This document shows, one piece after another, positions 8,637-19,596 of a DNA stretch of 64,000 nucleotides. Each line of letters starts with the position of its first letter. The first letter of the stretch is position 1. The position numbers and the translations under genes are program-made. The notes beneath the pieces are model-generated. The model was not told the DNA's origin, did not search any database, and saw only the letters and a program-made list of their open reading frames with translations. Location of the stretch: contig JAFXZS010000016.1 of assembly GCA_017541105.1 (NCBI GenBank), positions 62,001 through 126,000 on the forward strand, given 5' to 3'. The DNA comes from Clostridia bacterium (GTDB lineage: Bacteria > Bacillota > Clostridia > Christensenellales > Aristaeellaceae).

Positions 8637-10421
8637 ATGAAAATCATCTACAACGACGGACGGGTAGCGGAATGCCCGGAGGAGGAAGAGCTGGAGGTGC
8701 TGCGCCACTCTGCGGCGCATATCATGGCGCAGGCGGTCAAGCGTCTGTATCCGGATGCGCATTTTGCTTACGGCCCCGCTACGGAGAAGGGCTTCCACTA
8801 TGACATTGACCTGGGGGATGTGAAGCTGACGGACGAGGAACTGCCTGCGATCGAGGCGGAAATGCAGAAGATTGTGAAGGAGAACCTGCCTTTTAAAGTC
8901 TATCCGCTTCCCCGGGACGAGGCGGTTCAGCTGATGAAGGACCGGGGCGAAATCTACAAGGTCGAGCATATCGCGGACCTGGCGGACGATGCCGTCATTA
9001 CCTTCTACCAGCAGGGCGACTATATCGACATGTGCGTCGGGCCGCATCTGTGCTATACCAAGGCGCTGAAAGCGTTCAAGCTGACGGCCATCTCCGGCGC
9101 ATACTGGAAAAACGACCAGAAGAACAAGATGCTGACCCGGCTGAACGGCGTTGCCTTCCGGAACGCGGACGAGCTGAAGGAATACGAACGCCAGGTGGAA
9201 GAGGCAAAGGCGCGTGACCATCGCCGGATCGGCAGGGAAATGCAGCTGTTCATGACGGACGACCTGATCGGCAAGGGACTGCCCATGTTCCTGCCCAAGG
9301 GTTATACGATCTGGATGGAACTGGAGAACTACATCAAGGAGAAGGAAAGGCTGCTGGGATACCAGCATGTCATGACGCCGTGCGTCGGCACGGTGGATCT
9401 CTACCGGACCAGCGGGCACTGGGACCATTATAAGGAGAATATGTTCCCGGCGATGGAAGTCGAGGGCGAGAGCTTCGTTCTGCGCCCCATGAACTGCCCC
9501 CATCATATGATGATCTACGCAAACCGGCTGCATTCCTACCGGGATCTGCCGATCCGCATCGGTGAAGTGGCGCACGATTTCCGGTTTGAGCCCAGCGGAA
9601 CCCTGAAGGGGATTGAGCGCGGACGCCATTTCTGCCAGAATGACGCGCACCTGTTTGTGACCCCCGACCAGATCAAGGATGAGGTATCCAGCGTGGTAAA
9701 CCTGATCCGGGACGTGTACAAGGATTTCCATATCACAGACTACCGGTGCGTGTTGAGCCTGCGGGATCCGGAAGACAAGGTGAAATACCACCAGGACGAC
9801 GAGATGTGGAACCGGGCGGAAAGCGCGCTGCGCGACGTGCTGAACCAGCTTGGCATCCACTATACGGAAGAAATCGGCGAAGCCGCATTCTACGGACCGA
9901 AGCTGGACGTAAACGTGAAGCCTGCCATCGGTGCGGAATACACGCTGAGCACATGCCAGCTGGATTTCTGCCTGCCGGCGAAATTCGATCTGAAATACAT
10001 CGACGCGGACGGCAGCGAGAAGACACCGGTGGTGCTTCACCGCGCGATTCTCGGTTCCATCGACCGATTCATGGCTTATTTGATTGAAGAAACAAAAGGT
10101 GTGTTCCCGCTGTGGCTTGCGCCGATCCAGGTCAAGGTCCTGCCGGTCAGCGACAAGAGCATGGATTACGCCGCAAAGATCACAAAGGACCTGATGGCGC
10201 AGGGCGTACGCGCGGAGCTGGATGAGCGGAACGAAAAGATCGGATACAAGATCCGTTATGCGCGGCAGGAGGATAAAGTGCCGTACATGCTGATTATCGG
10301 CGAAAAGGAAATCAGCGAGGGCACGCTCGCTGTCCGGGACCGCGCCACGGACCAGACGACAAGCATGACCATGGAGGAACTGGTTGCGAAGCTCGAGAAA
10401 GAGATCACCGAGCGGGCCTGA
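8637..10421 (+). CDS. thrS: Threonyl-tRNA synthetase with a nearly absent TGS domain
   Basis: 594 residues, shorter than the usual roughly 640. It charges tRNA-Thr and clears mischarged Ser-tRNA. After a short MKIIYNDGRVAEC start the protein jumps straight to the editing domain helix LEVLRHSAAHIMAQAVKRL, so most of the N-terminal TGS domain is missing. Editing residues HSAAH and DMCVGPH are kept. In the catalytic core the zinc ligands are seen in RPMNCPHH, NDAH and LHRAILGS, and the C-terminal anticodon-binding domain is complete. RBS GGGAG precedes ATG 8637. A terminator follows at 10452. Confidence 0.95.
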   Translation: MKIIYNDGRVAECPEEEELEVLRHSAAHIMAQAVKRLYPDAHFAYGPATEKGFHYDIDLGDVKLTDEELPAIEAEMQKIVKENLPFKVYPLPRDEAVQLMKDRGEIYKVEHIADLADDAVITFYQQGDYIDMCVGPHLCYTKALKAFKLTAISGAYWKNDQKNKMLTRLNGVAFRNADELKEYERQVEEAKARDHRRIGREMQLFMTDDLIGKGLPMFLPKGYTIWMELENYIKEKERLLGYQHVMTPCVGTVDLYRTSGHWDHYKENMFPAMEVEGESFVLRPMNCPHHMMIYANRLHSYRDLPIRIGEVAHDFRFEPSGTLKGIERGRHFCQNDAHLFVTPDQIKDEVSSVVNLIRDVYKDFHITDYRCVLSLRDPEDKVKYHQDDEMWNRAESALRDVLNQLGIHYTEEIGEAAFYGPKLDVNVKPAIGAEYTLSTCQLDFCLPAKFDLKYIDADGSEKTPVVLHRAILGSIDRFMAYLIEETKGVFPLWLAPIQVKVLPVSDKSMDYAAKITKDLMAQGVRAELDERNEKIGYKIRYARQEDKVPYMLIIGEKEISEGTLAVRDRATDQTTSMTMEELVAKLEKEITERA

Positions 10422-10451
10422 CTGAAGATGAATCCGAAAAAAGGGCAAGGG

Positions 10452-10478
10452 GGTCCGGCTGATCAGCCGGGCCTTTTT
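10452..10478 (+). terminator. Intrinsic terminator after thrS
   Basis: GGTCCGGCT (10452-10460), loop GATC, AGCCGGGCC (10465-10473) and five T residues at 10474-10478. Confidence 0.85.
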
Positions 10479-10518
10479 GCAAATACGATGAACTTTTTGG
10501 GCGCGTGAAAAACCTTAT

Positions 10519-10548
10519 TTTACAACCTTCAGAGCAAAATATTATATT
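10519..10548 (+). promoter_or_regulatory. Promoter of pckA
   Basis: TTTACA at 10519-10524 and TTATAT/TATATT at 10542-10548, spacing 17-18 bp, in a locally AT-rich stretch between the thrS terminator and pckA. The remaining leader of about 100 nt has no gene; no clear regulatory element was recognised. Confidence 0.55.
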
Positions 10549-10653
10549 TTTGTTACAAAGCAGGAAATAGGGGGAAAATGTTGAAATAAAGAAATTGGGT
10601 CAGGTTGGATTTCAAATCCGGTTGGCCTGAAAGTATTGAAGGAGGTACCCCAA

Positions 10654-12267
10654 ATGGCAGCTCTCGATCTTACCAAGTACGGGATCACCGGTGTTACGGA
10701 GATCCTTCATAATCCGTCTTATGAAGTTCTCTTTGCGGAAGAGAACAAGCCCGGCCTGGAAGGCTATGACAAGGGCCAGCTGACCGAGCTGGACGCCATG
10801 AACGTCATGACCGGTATTTATACCGGCCGGAGCCCCAAGGACAAGTATATCGTCATGGACGAAAACAGCAAGGACACCGTTTGGTGGACAACGGACGGCT
10901 ACAAGAACGACAACCATCCCCTGAGCGAGGAAAACTGGGCCAAGCTGAAGGTCCTTGCGCAGAAGCAGCTGAGCGGCAAGCGCCTTTTCGTGATGGACGC
11001 TTTCTGCGGCGCCAATAAGGACACCCGGATGGCGATCCGCTTCATTATGGAAGTGGCCTGGCAGGCACACTTCGTCAAGAATATGTTCATCCAGCCCAGC
11101 GAGGAAGAGCTGGCTGCCTTCGAGCCGGACTTCGTCGTGTACACTGCCAGCAAGGGCAAGGTGGACGATTACAAGGCAATGGGCCTGAACAGCGAGACAG
11201 CCGTGGCCTTCAACATCACCAGCCGGGAACAGGTTATCCTGAACACCTGGTACGGCGGCGAAATGAAGAAGGGCATGTTCTCCATGATGAACTACTACCT
11301 GCCGCTGAAAGGCATCGCCGCGATGCACTGCTCCGCCAACACGGATATGGAAGGCAAGAACACCGCGATCTTCTTCGGCCTCTCCGGCACCGGAAAGACC
11401 ACCCTTTCCACCGACCCCAAGCGCCTGCTGATCGGCGATGACGAGCACGGCTGGGACGATAACGGCGTGTTCAACTTCGAAGGCGGCTGCTATGCCAAGG
11501 TCATCAACCTGGACAAGGAAAGCGAGCCCGACATTTACAACGCGATCCGCCGGGACGCGCTGCTGGAGAACGTGACTGTGGACGCGGACGGCAAGATCGA
11601 CTTTGCCGACAAGAGCGTTACCGAGAACACCCGCGTGAGCTATCCGATCGAGCATATCGAGAAGATCGTCAAGAACGTCAGCCCCGTCAGCGCCGGCCCC
11701 GACGCCAAGAACGTGATCTTCCTGAGCGCGGACGCCTTCGGCGTGCTGCCCCCCGTCAGCATCCTGACGCCTGAGCAGACCAAGTATTACTTCCTGAGCG
11801 GCTTTACCGCCAAACTGGCCGGCACCGAGCGCGGCATCACTGAGCCCACGCCCACCTTCTCCGCCTGCTTCGGCCAGGCCTTCCTCGAGCTGCATCCCAC
11901 CAAGTACGCGGAAGAGCTCGTCAAGAAGATGGAAAAGAGCGGAGCCAAGGCCTATCTGGTCAACACCGGATGGAACGGCACCGGCAAGCGGATCTCCATC
12001 AAGGATACCCGCGGCATCATCGACGCGATCCTGGACGGGGATATTCTGAACGCGCCGACCAAGAAGATTCCTTACTTCAACTTTGAAGTGCCCACTCAGC
12101 TGAACGGCGTCGATACCGGCATCCTGGATCCCCGGGACACCTACGCCAATCCCGCCGACTGGGACGAGAAGGCCAAGGACCTGGCCAGCCGGTTCATCAA
12201 GAACTTCGCCAAGTACGAAAGCAACGAAGCCGGCAAGGCGCTGGTTGCCGCCGGTCCTCAGCTGTAA
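10654..12267 (+). CDS. pckA: Phosphoenolpyruvate carboxykinase (ATP-dependent)
   Basis: 537 residues. It interconverts oxaloacetate plus ATP and PEP plus CO2 plus ADP. The ATP-type enzyme is shown by the P-loop [13 protein letters not shown], the metal site region [20 protein letters not shown] and [12 protein letters not shown] near the N-terminus. Start set at ATG 10654 because AAGGAGG lies 8 nt before it; an in-frame TTG at 10636 precedes the RBS. In fermenters the enzyme often runs in the PEP-carboxylating direction and yields ATP. The sodium-pumping oxaloacetate decarboxylase encoded next suggests that role here (inference). Confidence 0.97.
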   Translation: MAALDLTKYGITGVTEILHNPSYEVLFAEENKPGLEGYDKGQLTELDAMNVMTGIYTGRSPKDKYIVMDENSKDTVWWTTDGYKNDNHPLSEENWAKLKVLAQKQLSGKRLFVMDAFCGANKDTRMAIRFIMEVAWQAHFVKNMFIQPSEEELAAFEPDFVVYTASKGKVDDYKAMGLNSETAVAFNITSREQVILNTWYGGEMKKGMFSMMNYYLPLKGIAAMHCSANTDMEGKNTAIFFGLSGTGKTTLSTDPKRLLIGDDEHGWDDNGVFNFEGGCYAKVINLDKESEPDIYNAIRRDALLENVTVDADGKIDFADKSVTENTRVSYPIEHIEKIVKNVSPVSAGPDAKNVIFLSADAFGVLPPVSILTPEQTKYYFLSGFTAKLAGTERGITEPTPTFSACFGQAFLELHPTKYAEELVKKMEKSGAKAYLVNTGWNGTGKRISIKDTRGIIDAILDGDILNAPTKKIPYFNFEVPTQLNGVDTGILDPRDTYANPADWDEKAKDLASRFIKNFAKYESNEAGKALVAAGPQL

Positions 12268-12301
12268 TCCTCAGGACAGCCTGAGACACTCAGAATACCT
12301 T

Positions 12302-12331
12302 CGGGATGCCGCCGCGTAAGGCGGCATCCCG
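12302..12331 (+). terminator. Hairpin between pckA and the decarboxylase operon
   Basis: A perfect 12-bp stem, CGGGATGCCGCC (12302-12313) and GGCGGCATCCCG (12320-12331), followed by TGTGTGTTG rather than a clean T-run. It could be a weak or partial terminator, so some transcription may continue into the oad genes. Confidence 0.6.
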
Positions 12332-12373
12332 TGTGTGTTGAAAACAAAACAAGCTGAACGGAGAAGCACGGAT

Positions 12374-13774
12374 ATGAAAAAAGTACAGTTTACCGAAACC
12401 GTTATGCGGGACGCCAACCAGTCCCTGATGGCGACCCGGCTGCCTTACGCAGATTTCGAGGAAATCCTGCCGACGATGGACAAGGCCGGTTATTATTCCG
12501 TCGAATGCTGGGGCGGCGCGACCTTTGACTCCTGCCTTCGCTATCTGGGAGAAGATCCCTGGGAGCGGCTGCGGAAGATCCGGGAACGGATGCCCAACAC
12601 CCGGCTGCAGATGCTGCTGCGCGGACAGAACCTGCTGGGATACAAGCACTACCATGACGACGTGGTGGAAAAGTTCGTTGAGCTGAGCATCAAGAACGGC
12701 ATCGATATCATCCGGATTTTTGACGCGCTGAACGATTTCCGCAACCTCGGGACCGCCCTGGAATCCGTGAAGAAATACGCAACGCAGAGGACGATTGCTT
12801 CCGGCTGCATCAGCTATACCCAGAGCCCCGTGCACACCGTTGAAAAGTATGTGGAGATGTGCAAGGAACTGGTGAAAATGGGCTTTGAGACCCTGTGCCT
12901 CAAGGACATGGCCGGTACGATGAGCCCCTATGAGGCGGAACACCTGATCAAAGGCATCAAGGATGCCGTGGGTGACGTACCGGTTGTACTGCATACCCAC
13001 TGCACCACCGGTATGGCATACATGACGCTGACCAAGGCGATCGAGAGCGGCGTGGACGTCATCGATACAGCGACGAGCTGCTTCTCCAACGGCACGAGCC
13101 AGGCAGCCACCGAGACCATGTTCTACGCCTGCCAGCAGTACGGGATCGAGACCGGGCTGGATGAAAAGGTCATCAATAAGGTGAATGACTTCTTCAAGCC
13201 GGTGAAGCAGAAGTATGTGGACAACGGCATGATCAATCCCAAGAGCATGGCGACGGACAGCCAGGCGCTGGTCTACAAGGTTCCCGGCGGTATGCTGAGC
13301 AACATGATCGCGAACCTGAAGGATATGAACGCCATGGACAAATTTGACGAGGCGCTGCTGGAAATCCCGGCCGTCCGCAAGGATCTGGGATATCCTCCGC
13401 TGGTAACCCCGCTGAGCCAGATGGTCGGCAACCAGGCCGTAACCAACGTGCTGGTCGGCGAACGTTACAAGAATATTTCCAACGAAGTCAAGAACTATTT
13501 CAAGGGTGAATACGGCATTGCTCCCGCTCCCGTGGACAAGGCGCTGCAGGAAAAGATCCTGGGCGAAGGCGGACAGCCCACTGACTGCCGCATCGAAGAT
13601 TCCAAGCGGACCGGCGCGGACTTTGAAAAAGCCAAGAAGGCGCTGGGCGACCTGGCTGAAACCGAAGAGGACCTGATGAGCTGGATCTGCTTCCCGAAGC
13701 AGGCGGAAGACTTCCTCAAGGCCCGCAAGGTAAAGCGCGAGCAGGTTGTCAAGTACACCATCGAGGAAGCGTAA
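12374..13774 (+). CDS. oadA: Oxaloacetate decarboxylase alpha subunit (carboxyltransferase)
   Basis: 466 residues. It moves CO2 from oxaloacetate to biotin. The HMGL-like TIM barrel has TVMRDANQSLMATR (metal-binding Asp), LCLKDMAGTMSPYEA (carbamylated Lys) and VLHTHCTTGMAY (zinc His pair), followed by the PYC/OADA helical domain. The usual C-terminal biotin domain is not on this chain; a separate carrier is encoded two genes on. The barrel type argues for oxaloacetate, not methylmalonyl-CoA or glutaconyl-CoA, as substrate. Start ATG 12374, just past a GGAG. Confidence 0.9.
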   Translation: MKKVQFTETVMRDANQSLMATRLPYADFEEILPTMDKAGYYSVECWGGATFDSCLRYLGEDPWERLRKIRERMPNTRLQMLLRGQNLLGYKHYHDDVVEKFVELSIKNGIDIIRIFDALNDFRNLGTALESVKKYATQRTIASGCISYTQSPVHTVEKYVEMCKELVKMGFETLCLKDMAGTMSPYEAEHLIKGIKDAVGDVPVVLHTHCTTGMAYMTLTKAIESGVDVIDTATSCFSNGTSQAATETMFYACQQYGIETGLDEKVINKVNDFFKPVKQKYVDNGMINPKSMATDSQALVYKVPGGMLSNMIANLKDMNAMDKFDEALLEIPAVRKDLGYPPLVTPLSQMVGNQAVTNVLVGERYKNISNEVKNYFKGEYGIAPAPVDKALQEKILGEGGQPTDCRIEDSKRTGADFEKAKKALGDLAETEEDLMSWICFPKQAEDFLKARKVKREQVVKYTIEEA

Positions 13775-13786
13775 GGAGGCACACAG

Positions 13787-14209
13787 ATGTCATTTGCATT
13801 CGCTGATGAGGTTGCCAACGAAGTAGCGCAGGCAGCCGAAAACGTTGCAGAATCTGTCCCGACCGGGGTAAAAAGCAATTATCTTCCAACCGGAGAAGCT
13901 ATTCTTGACGCTGCCCTCGGATACCTGGTTGTGTTTATCGGACTGGTTCTGCTGATGGTGGTCATCATCATCGTCGGAAAGATCATGGTAGCTAAATTGA
14001 AAAAGCCCGCCGCGACACCTGCCGAAGCGGCGAGCGCCAAAGCGGCCGCCCCGGAAGCACCTAAACAGCTGGCTCCTGGCAGCGCCGGCGACGTGAAACT
14101 GTACGATACCGATCCGCGGGACGCGGCCATGATCATGGCGATTGTGGCGAACAAGCTCCAGAAGCCCCTGAACGAACTTCGGTTCGTATCCATCAAGGAG
14201 GTCAAGTGA
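13787..14209 (+). CDS. Sodium-translocating decarboxylase gamma/delta-type subunit (OadG family)
   Basis: 140 residues. One transmembrane helix (about residues 44-67, LGYLVVFIGLVLLMVVIIIV) is followed by an Ala/Pro/Lys-rich linker and a C-terminal block DTDPRDAAMIMAIVANKL. This is the architecture of OadG/MmdD subunits that hold the alpha and beta parts together at the membrane. It lies 12 nt after oadA and 1 nt before the biotin carrier. The N-terminal extension of about 40 residues is unusual for OadG but fits delta-type subunits. Confidence 0.82.
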   Translation: MSFAFADEVANEVAQAAENVAESVPTGVKSNYLPTGEAILDAALGYLVVFIGLVLLMVVIIIVGKIMVAKLKKPAATPAEAASAKAAAPEAPKQLAPGSAGDVKLYDTDPRDAAMIMAIVANKLQKPLNELRFVSIKEVK

Positions 14210-14210
14210 A

Positions 14211-14612
14211 ATGAAGTACAAAGTAACCCTGAAGGGAAAGACATACGAGGTTGAAGTGAATCAGGGAGAAGCGATGCTGCTGGATGAATACGAGGCCTAT
14301 GCTCCCGCACCTGCTGCAGCCCCCGCCGCAGCGCCTGTTGCCGCACCGGCACCCGCGCCTGCAGCCGCTCCCGTTGCCACCACTCCCGTGGCTGTAGCCG
14401 GCGAACAGGTGGTATCCCCGATGCCCGGTACTATCGTGAAGATGAACGTTAAAGCCGGACAGGCTGTCAAAAGCGGCGAAGTGCTGGCGGTACTGGAAGC
14501 CATGAAGATGGAAAACGAAATCATGGCGCCGCATGATGCGACTGTAGCGCAGGTACTGACCGACGTGGGAACAAAGGTGGATACCGGAACGCCCATTATC
14601 ATGCTTGGATAA
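14211..14612 (+). CDS. Biotin carboxyl carrier subunit of the decarboxylase
   Basis: 133 residues. The C-terminal biotinyl domain has the canonical EAMKMENEI motif, whose Lys carries biotin, plus VVSPMPGTIVKM upstream. A flexible linker of about 45 residues made almost only of Ala and Pro (roughly 28-63) joins a short N-terminal part, giving the swinging arm needed to carry CO2 from OadA to the membrane beta subunit. The same layout is known for MmdC and GcdC. Confidence 0.93.
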   Translation: MKYKVTLKGKTYEVEVNQGEAMLLDEYEAYAPAPAAAPAAAPVAAPAPAPAAAPVATTPVAVAGEQVVSPMPGTIVKMNVKAGQAVKSGEVLAVLEAMKMENEIMAPHDATVAQVLTDVGTKVDTGTPIIMLG

Positions 14613-14627
14613 GGGGGATGTGCAGAG

Positions 14628-15866
14628 ATGTTAGACTCCCTTTGGAAACTGGTAGTGGAATCCGGTTTCGCTGCTATGTTCAGCGGCGACGGATGGAAGA
14701 ACTTGATTATGATCGCCATCGCCTGCGTGCTGCTTTACCTGGGTATCAAAAAGCAGTATGAACCACTGCTGATGGTCGGTATTGCGGTGGGCTGCCTGCT
14801 GGCGAACGCTAGCGCGCTGGGCGGAATATTCAATCCCCTGGAGCCCAACAAGACGATCAACGCGTTATACAATCAACCCCTGTGGGACGAATTCCTGAAA
14901 GAGGGCGGAGAGCATGCCCATGATTACGGATATATCCTGGCCCATGGCGGCCTGATTGACATCCTGTACATCGGCGTCAAGGCAGGCATCTATCCCTGCC
15001 TCATCTTCATTGGTATCGGCGCGATGACGGACTTCGGCCCGCTGATCTCCAACCCCAAGAGCCTGCTGCTGGGCGCTGCCGCACAGTTTGGCGTGTTCTT
15101 CGCCTTCTTCGGTGCGACACTGCTGGGCTTCAAAGGCAACGAAGCGGCTTCGATCGGCATTATCGGCGGTGCGGACGGCCCCACGGCAATCCTGACGACC
15201 ACCAAACTGGCTCCCGATCTGCTGGGACCGATCGCCGTGGCAGCCTACAGCTACATGGCGCTGATCCCGATGATTCAGCCCCCGATTATGAAGGCACTGA
15301 CCACTGAAAAGGAACGCAGCGTGAAGATGGAACAGCTGCGGGAAGTATCCAAGACCGAAAAGATCCTGTTCCCGATTATCGTGACGATCTTCGTTATCCT
15401 GCTGCTGCCCTCCACGGCTCCGCTGATCGGCTGCCTGATGTTCGGCAACCTGCTGAAGGAAACTGGCGTGACGGAGAGGCTGAGCGATGTGGCCCAGAAT
15501 GCCCTGATGAACATCGTGACCCTGTTCCTGGGGATCAGCGTAGGCGCGACGATGGTCGGTTCCCGCTTCTTGGAAATCAAAACGATCTACATTGTCGTTC
15601 TGGGCCTGGTGGCATTCTCCTTCAGCACTGTCGGCGGCCTGCTGGTGGGCAAGCTGATGTACAAGCTCAGCGGCGGCAAGATCAACCCGCTGATCGGCTC
15701 CGCAGGTGTGTCTGCGGTACCTATGGCGGCCCGTGTTTCCCAGCGCGAAGGACAGAAGGCCAATCCTTCCAATTTCCTGCTGATGCACGCCATGGGTCCC
15801 AACGTAGCGGGTGTTATCGGCTCTGCCATCGCTGCCGGTTTCCTGATCAGTATGTTCGGAGGCTGA
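14628..15866 (+). CDS. oadB: Sodium ion-translocating decarboxylase beta subunit
   Basis: 412 residues, highly hydrophobic with about nine to eleven membrane segments. It releases CO2 from carboxybiotin and pumps Na+ outward. The conserved IIGGADGPTAILTTTKLAPD (about residues 178-197) contains the Asp needed for Na+ coupling, and the C-terminal HAMGPNVAGVIGSAIAAG is typical of the family. It is the last gene of the four-gene operon and is followed by a terminator. Confidence 0.95.
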   Translation: MLDSLWKLVVESGFAAMFSGDGWKNLIMIAIACVLLYLGIKKQYEPLLMVGIAVGCLLANASALGGIFNPLEPNKTINALYNQPLWDEFLKEGGEHAHDYGYILAHGGLIDILYIGVKAGIYPCLIFIGIGAMTDFGPLISNPKSLLLGAAAQFGVFFAFFGATLLGFKGNEAASIGIIGGADGPTAILTTTKLAPDLLGPIAVAAYSYMALIPMIQPPIMKALTTEKERSVKMEQLREVSKTEKILFPIIVTIFVILLLPSTAPLIGCLMFGNLLKETGVTERLSDVAQNALMNIVTLFLGISVGATMVGSRFLEIKTIYIVVLGLVAFSFSTVGGLLVGKLMYKLSGGKINPLIGSAGVSAVPMAARVSQREGQKANPSNFLLMHAMGPNVAGVIGSAIAAGFLISMFGG

Positions 15867-15886
15867 CACGCATCTCCGGTTTTCTG

Positions 15887-15915
15887 CTCCGTACCGTCTC
15901 TGGTACGGAGTTTTT
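15887..15915 (+). terminator. Intrinsic terminator after the decarboxylase operon
   Basis: CTCCGTACC (15887-15895), loop GTCTCT, GGTACGGAG (15902-15910) and TTTTT. Confidence 0.9.
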
Positions 15916-15939
15916 CTGTGGAAATGATTGTGGAAACTA

Positions 15940-15968
15940 TTGACAAAAAGTATAGGTGGTGATAGAGT
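15940..15968 (+). promoter_or_regulatory. Sigma-A promoter of the hrcA-grpE-dnaK-dnaJ operon
   Basis: TTGACA (15940-15945) and TAGAGT (15963-15968) with 17 bp between them. The CIRCE operator starts 10 bp downstream, over the expected transcription start. Confidence 0.8.
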
Positions 15969-15978
15969 ATGCATGTGG

Positions 15979-16005
15979 TTAGCACTCACGGGCATCGAGT
16001 GCTAA
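15979..16005 (+). promoter_or_regulatory. CIRCE operator (HrcA binding site)
   Basis: A perfect match to TTAGCACTC-N9-GAGTGCTAA. The site overlaps the predicted transcript start and is 24 bp before hrcA. Known role: HrcA binds here and represses chaperone genes until heat stress. Confidence 0.98.
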
Positions 16006-16029
16006 CAACACGGGAAAGGAGGAAACGGT

Positions 16030-17064
16030 ATGGAAATGGATGAGCGAAAAATGCGCATCCTTCAAGCCATCATCGATGATTATATTCTGACCGGCGTTCC
16101 CGTCGGGAGCAGAACAATCAGCAGAAAGTATGAGACCGGCCTTTCCTCCGCGACCATCCGGAATGAGATGAGCGATCTGGAGGAGCTCGGCTTTCTGGAT
16201 CAGCCGCATGTTTCTGCCGGGCGCATCCCGTCGGCCAAAGCCTACAGGCTGTATGTGGATACGCTGCTGAAAACCGGAACCATCCCGGACGATTCCAGGA
16301 GCAGTGTCGGGAGATACTTCGCCGGCCGTGTGCATCAGATGGAAGACGTCATTGACCACGCGGCACAGGTGATTTCCAGCCTTACGCATTACACGGCAGT
16401 GGTTCTTTCCCCGAAGGGTTCTCAGCCCAGGATCCGGACGGTGCAGCTTGTACCTGTTTCCGCGGAGATGGCCCTCGTGGTGATCGTGACGGACCAGGGT
16501 GTTGTGCGGGACAGCGTGATCCGTGTGGGCAGCCAGATGGACAGCGACACACTGTATGCCATCAGCCGGACCCTGACAATCGAGCTGCAGGGCGCCACGC
16601 TGGCGGAAGCCTGTGACCGGATTCCGGAGATCGCCCGCCGGATCAACGGGAATGACCAGATGCTCCGGGAACTGTACGGATATCTGACCGAAGGGCAGAA
16701 ATCCCCGCGGCGCAGCCATGTGGCGGTCGGAGGAACCAGCAATATGCTGGCCTATCCCGAATACAGCGATGTGGACAAGGCGAGGAATTTCCTGAGCCTG
16801 ATGGAGACACGGGACAAGCTGGCAGACATTATCCGCGGGAGCGGGGAGATGGCTTTCACGGTGCGCATCGGCCCGGAAACCGGCGTGCCGGAGATGGCGG
16901 ATTGTTCAATTGTCACGGCATCGTACTCCACCCGCGACGGCCAGCAGGGGACCATCGGTGTGATCGGGCCGACCCGGATGCAGTATTCCAGGGTGCTGTC
17001 CATTCTGAATATTATCGGGCATCAGCTGACAGACATGTTCAGCGGCGGGGACGAAGAAAGATAG
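16030..17064 (+). CDS. hrcA: Heat-inducible transcription repressor HrcA
   Basis: 344 residues. The N-terminal winged helix has RKMRILQAIIDDYILTGVPV and the recognition part SSATIRNEMSDLEELGFLDQPHVSAGRIPS, the strongest HrcA signature (about residues 38-67). A GAF-like domain and a dimerisation domain follow, closing with TIGVIGPTRMQYSRV. It sits behind its own CIRCE site, so the operon is autoregulated. Confidence 0.97.
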   Translation: MEMDERKMRILQAIIDDYILTGVPVGSRTISRKYETGLSSATIRNEMSDLEELGFLDQPHVSAGRIPSAKAYRLYVDTLLKTGTIPDDSRSSVGRYFAGRVHQMEDVIDHAAQVISSLTHYTAVVLSPKGSQPRIRTVQLVPVSAEMALVVIVTDQGVVRDSVIRVGSQMDSDTLYAISRTLTIELQGATLAEACDRIPEIARRINGNDQMLRELYGYLTEGQKSPRRSHVAVGGTSNMLAYPEYSDVDKARNFLSLMETRDKLADIIRGSGEMAFTVRIGPETGVPEMADCSIVTASYSTRDGQQGTIGVIGPTRMQYSRVLSILNIIGHQLTDMFSGGDEER

Positions 17065-17080
17065 AGGAAAGGCGAGAAGC

Positions 17081-17650
17081 ATGAAAAGCGAAAAGAAGAA
17101 CCGTCCGCCGGAAGAACTGACGGAAAAGGCGCCGGAAGACACGAAAGCGGAAGAGCAGGAGATCACAGCGGAAGAACAGATTCCGGAGGAGAATCCGCTG
17201 GAAAAACAGCTGGAGGAAGCCAACGCGAAAACCGCCGAATACCTGGCCATGGCCCAGAGAGTCCAGGCGGATTTTGAGAACTACCGGAAACGGAACGAAA
17301 CAGTGCGGGCAGACGCTTATGCCGAAGGCCGAAAGGATGTTGCCGCGGTCATGCTTCCCGTACTGGACAACCTGGAGCGGGCGGTTGAGGCAGCTGCCGG
17401 CAGCCAGGACGAAGCGCTGAAGAACGGGATGGAGCTTGTGCTCAAGCAAATGAATGATGTCTACCAGAAGCTGGATGTGACGGCCATTCACAGGCTGGGC
17501 GAGAAATTTGACCCGAATCTGGAAAATGCCGTTCTGCAGGGCACGGAGGATGAAGGAGAACCCGGAACAGTCTGCCAGGTACTTCAGAAGGGGTACCGGA
17601 TCGGCGACAAAGTGCTGCGGCATGCCATGGTCAAGGTAGTTCCGGAATAA
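17081..17650 (+). CDS. grpE: Nucleotide exchange factor GrpE
   Basis: 189 residues. GrpE releases ADP from DnaK. A charged, Glu-rich disordered N-terminus (1-45) leads into a long coiled coil with AQRVQADFENYRKRNE and a C-terminal beta domain with FDPNLENAVLQG and VCQVLQKGYRIGDKVLRHAMV. It is 16 nt after hrcA. About 100 nt with small hairpins, but no gene, separate it from dnaK. Confidence 0.96.
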   Translation: MKSEKKNRPPEELTEKAPEDTKAEEQEITAEEQIPEENPLEKQLEEANAKTAEYLAMAQRVQADFENYRKRNETVRADAYAEGRKDVAAVMLPVLDNLERAVEAAAGSQDEALKNGMELVLKQMNDVYQKLDVTAIHRLGEKFDPNLENAVLQGTEDEGEPGTVCQVLQKGYRIGDKVLRHAMVKVVPE

Positions 17651-17746
17651 AGAGGCCTGAAAGGCACCGGAAGGTGCTCAGGAGGAATCCCGGAGGGATT
17701 CCGTATAAATGGATCAATCAATGAATCAGGATAAACGGAGGAATGA

Positions 17747-19576
<1,830 letters not shown>

Positions 19577-19596
19577 GAACGATAAGGTGAAACACA

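Noticed and set aside
8571-10448. A 625-codon minus-strand frame opposite thrS
   Set aside because: Antisense of an intact synthetase; long only because of the GC-rich codon pattern.
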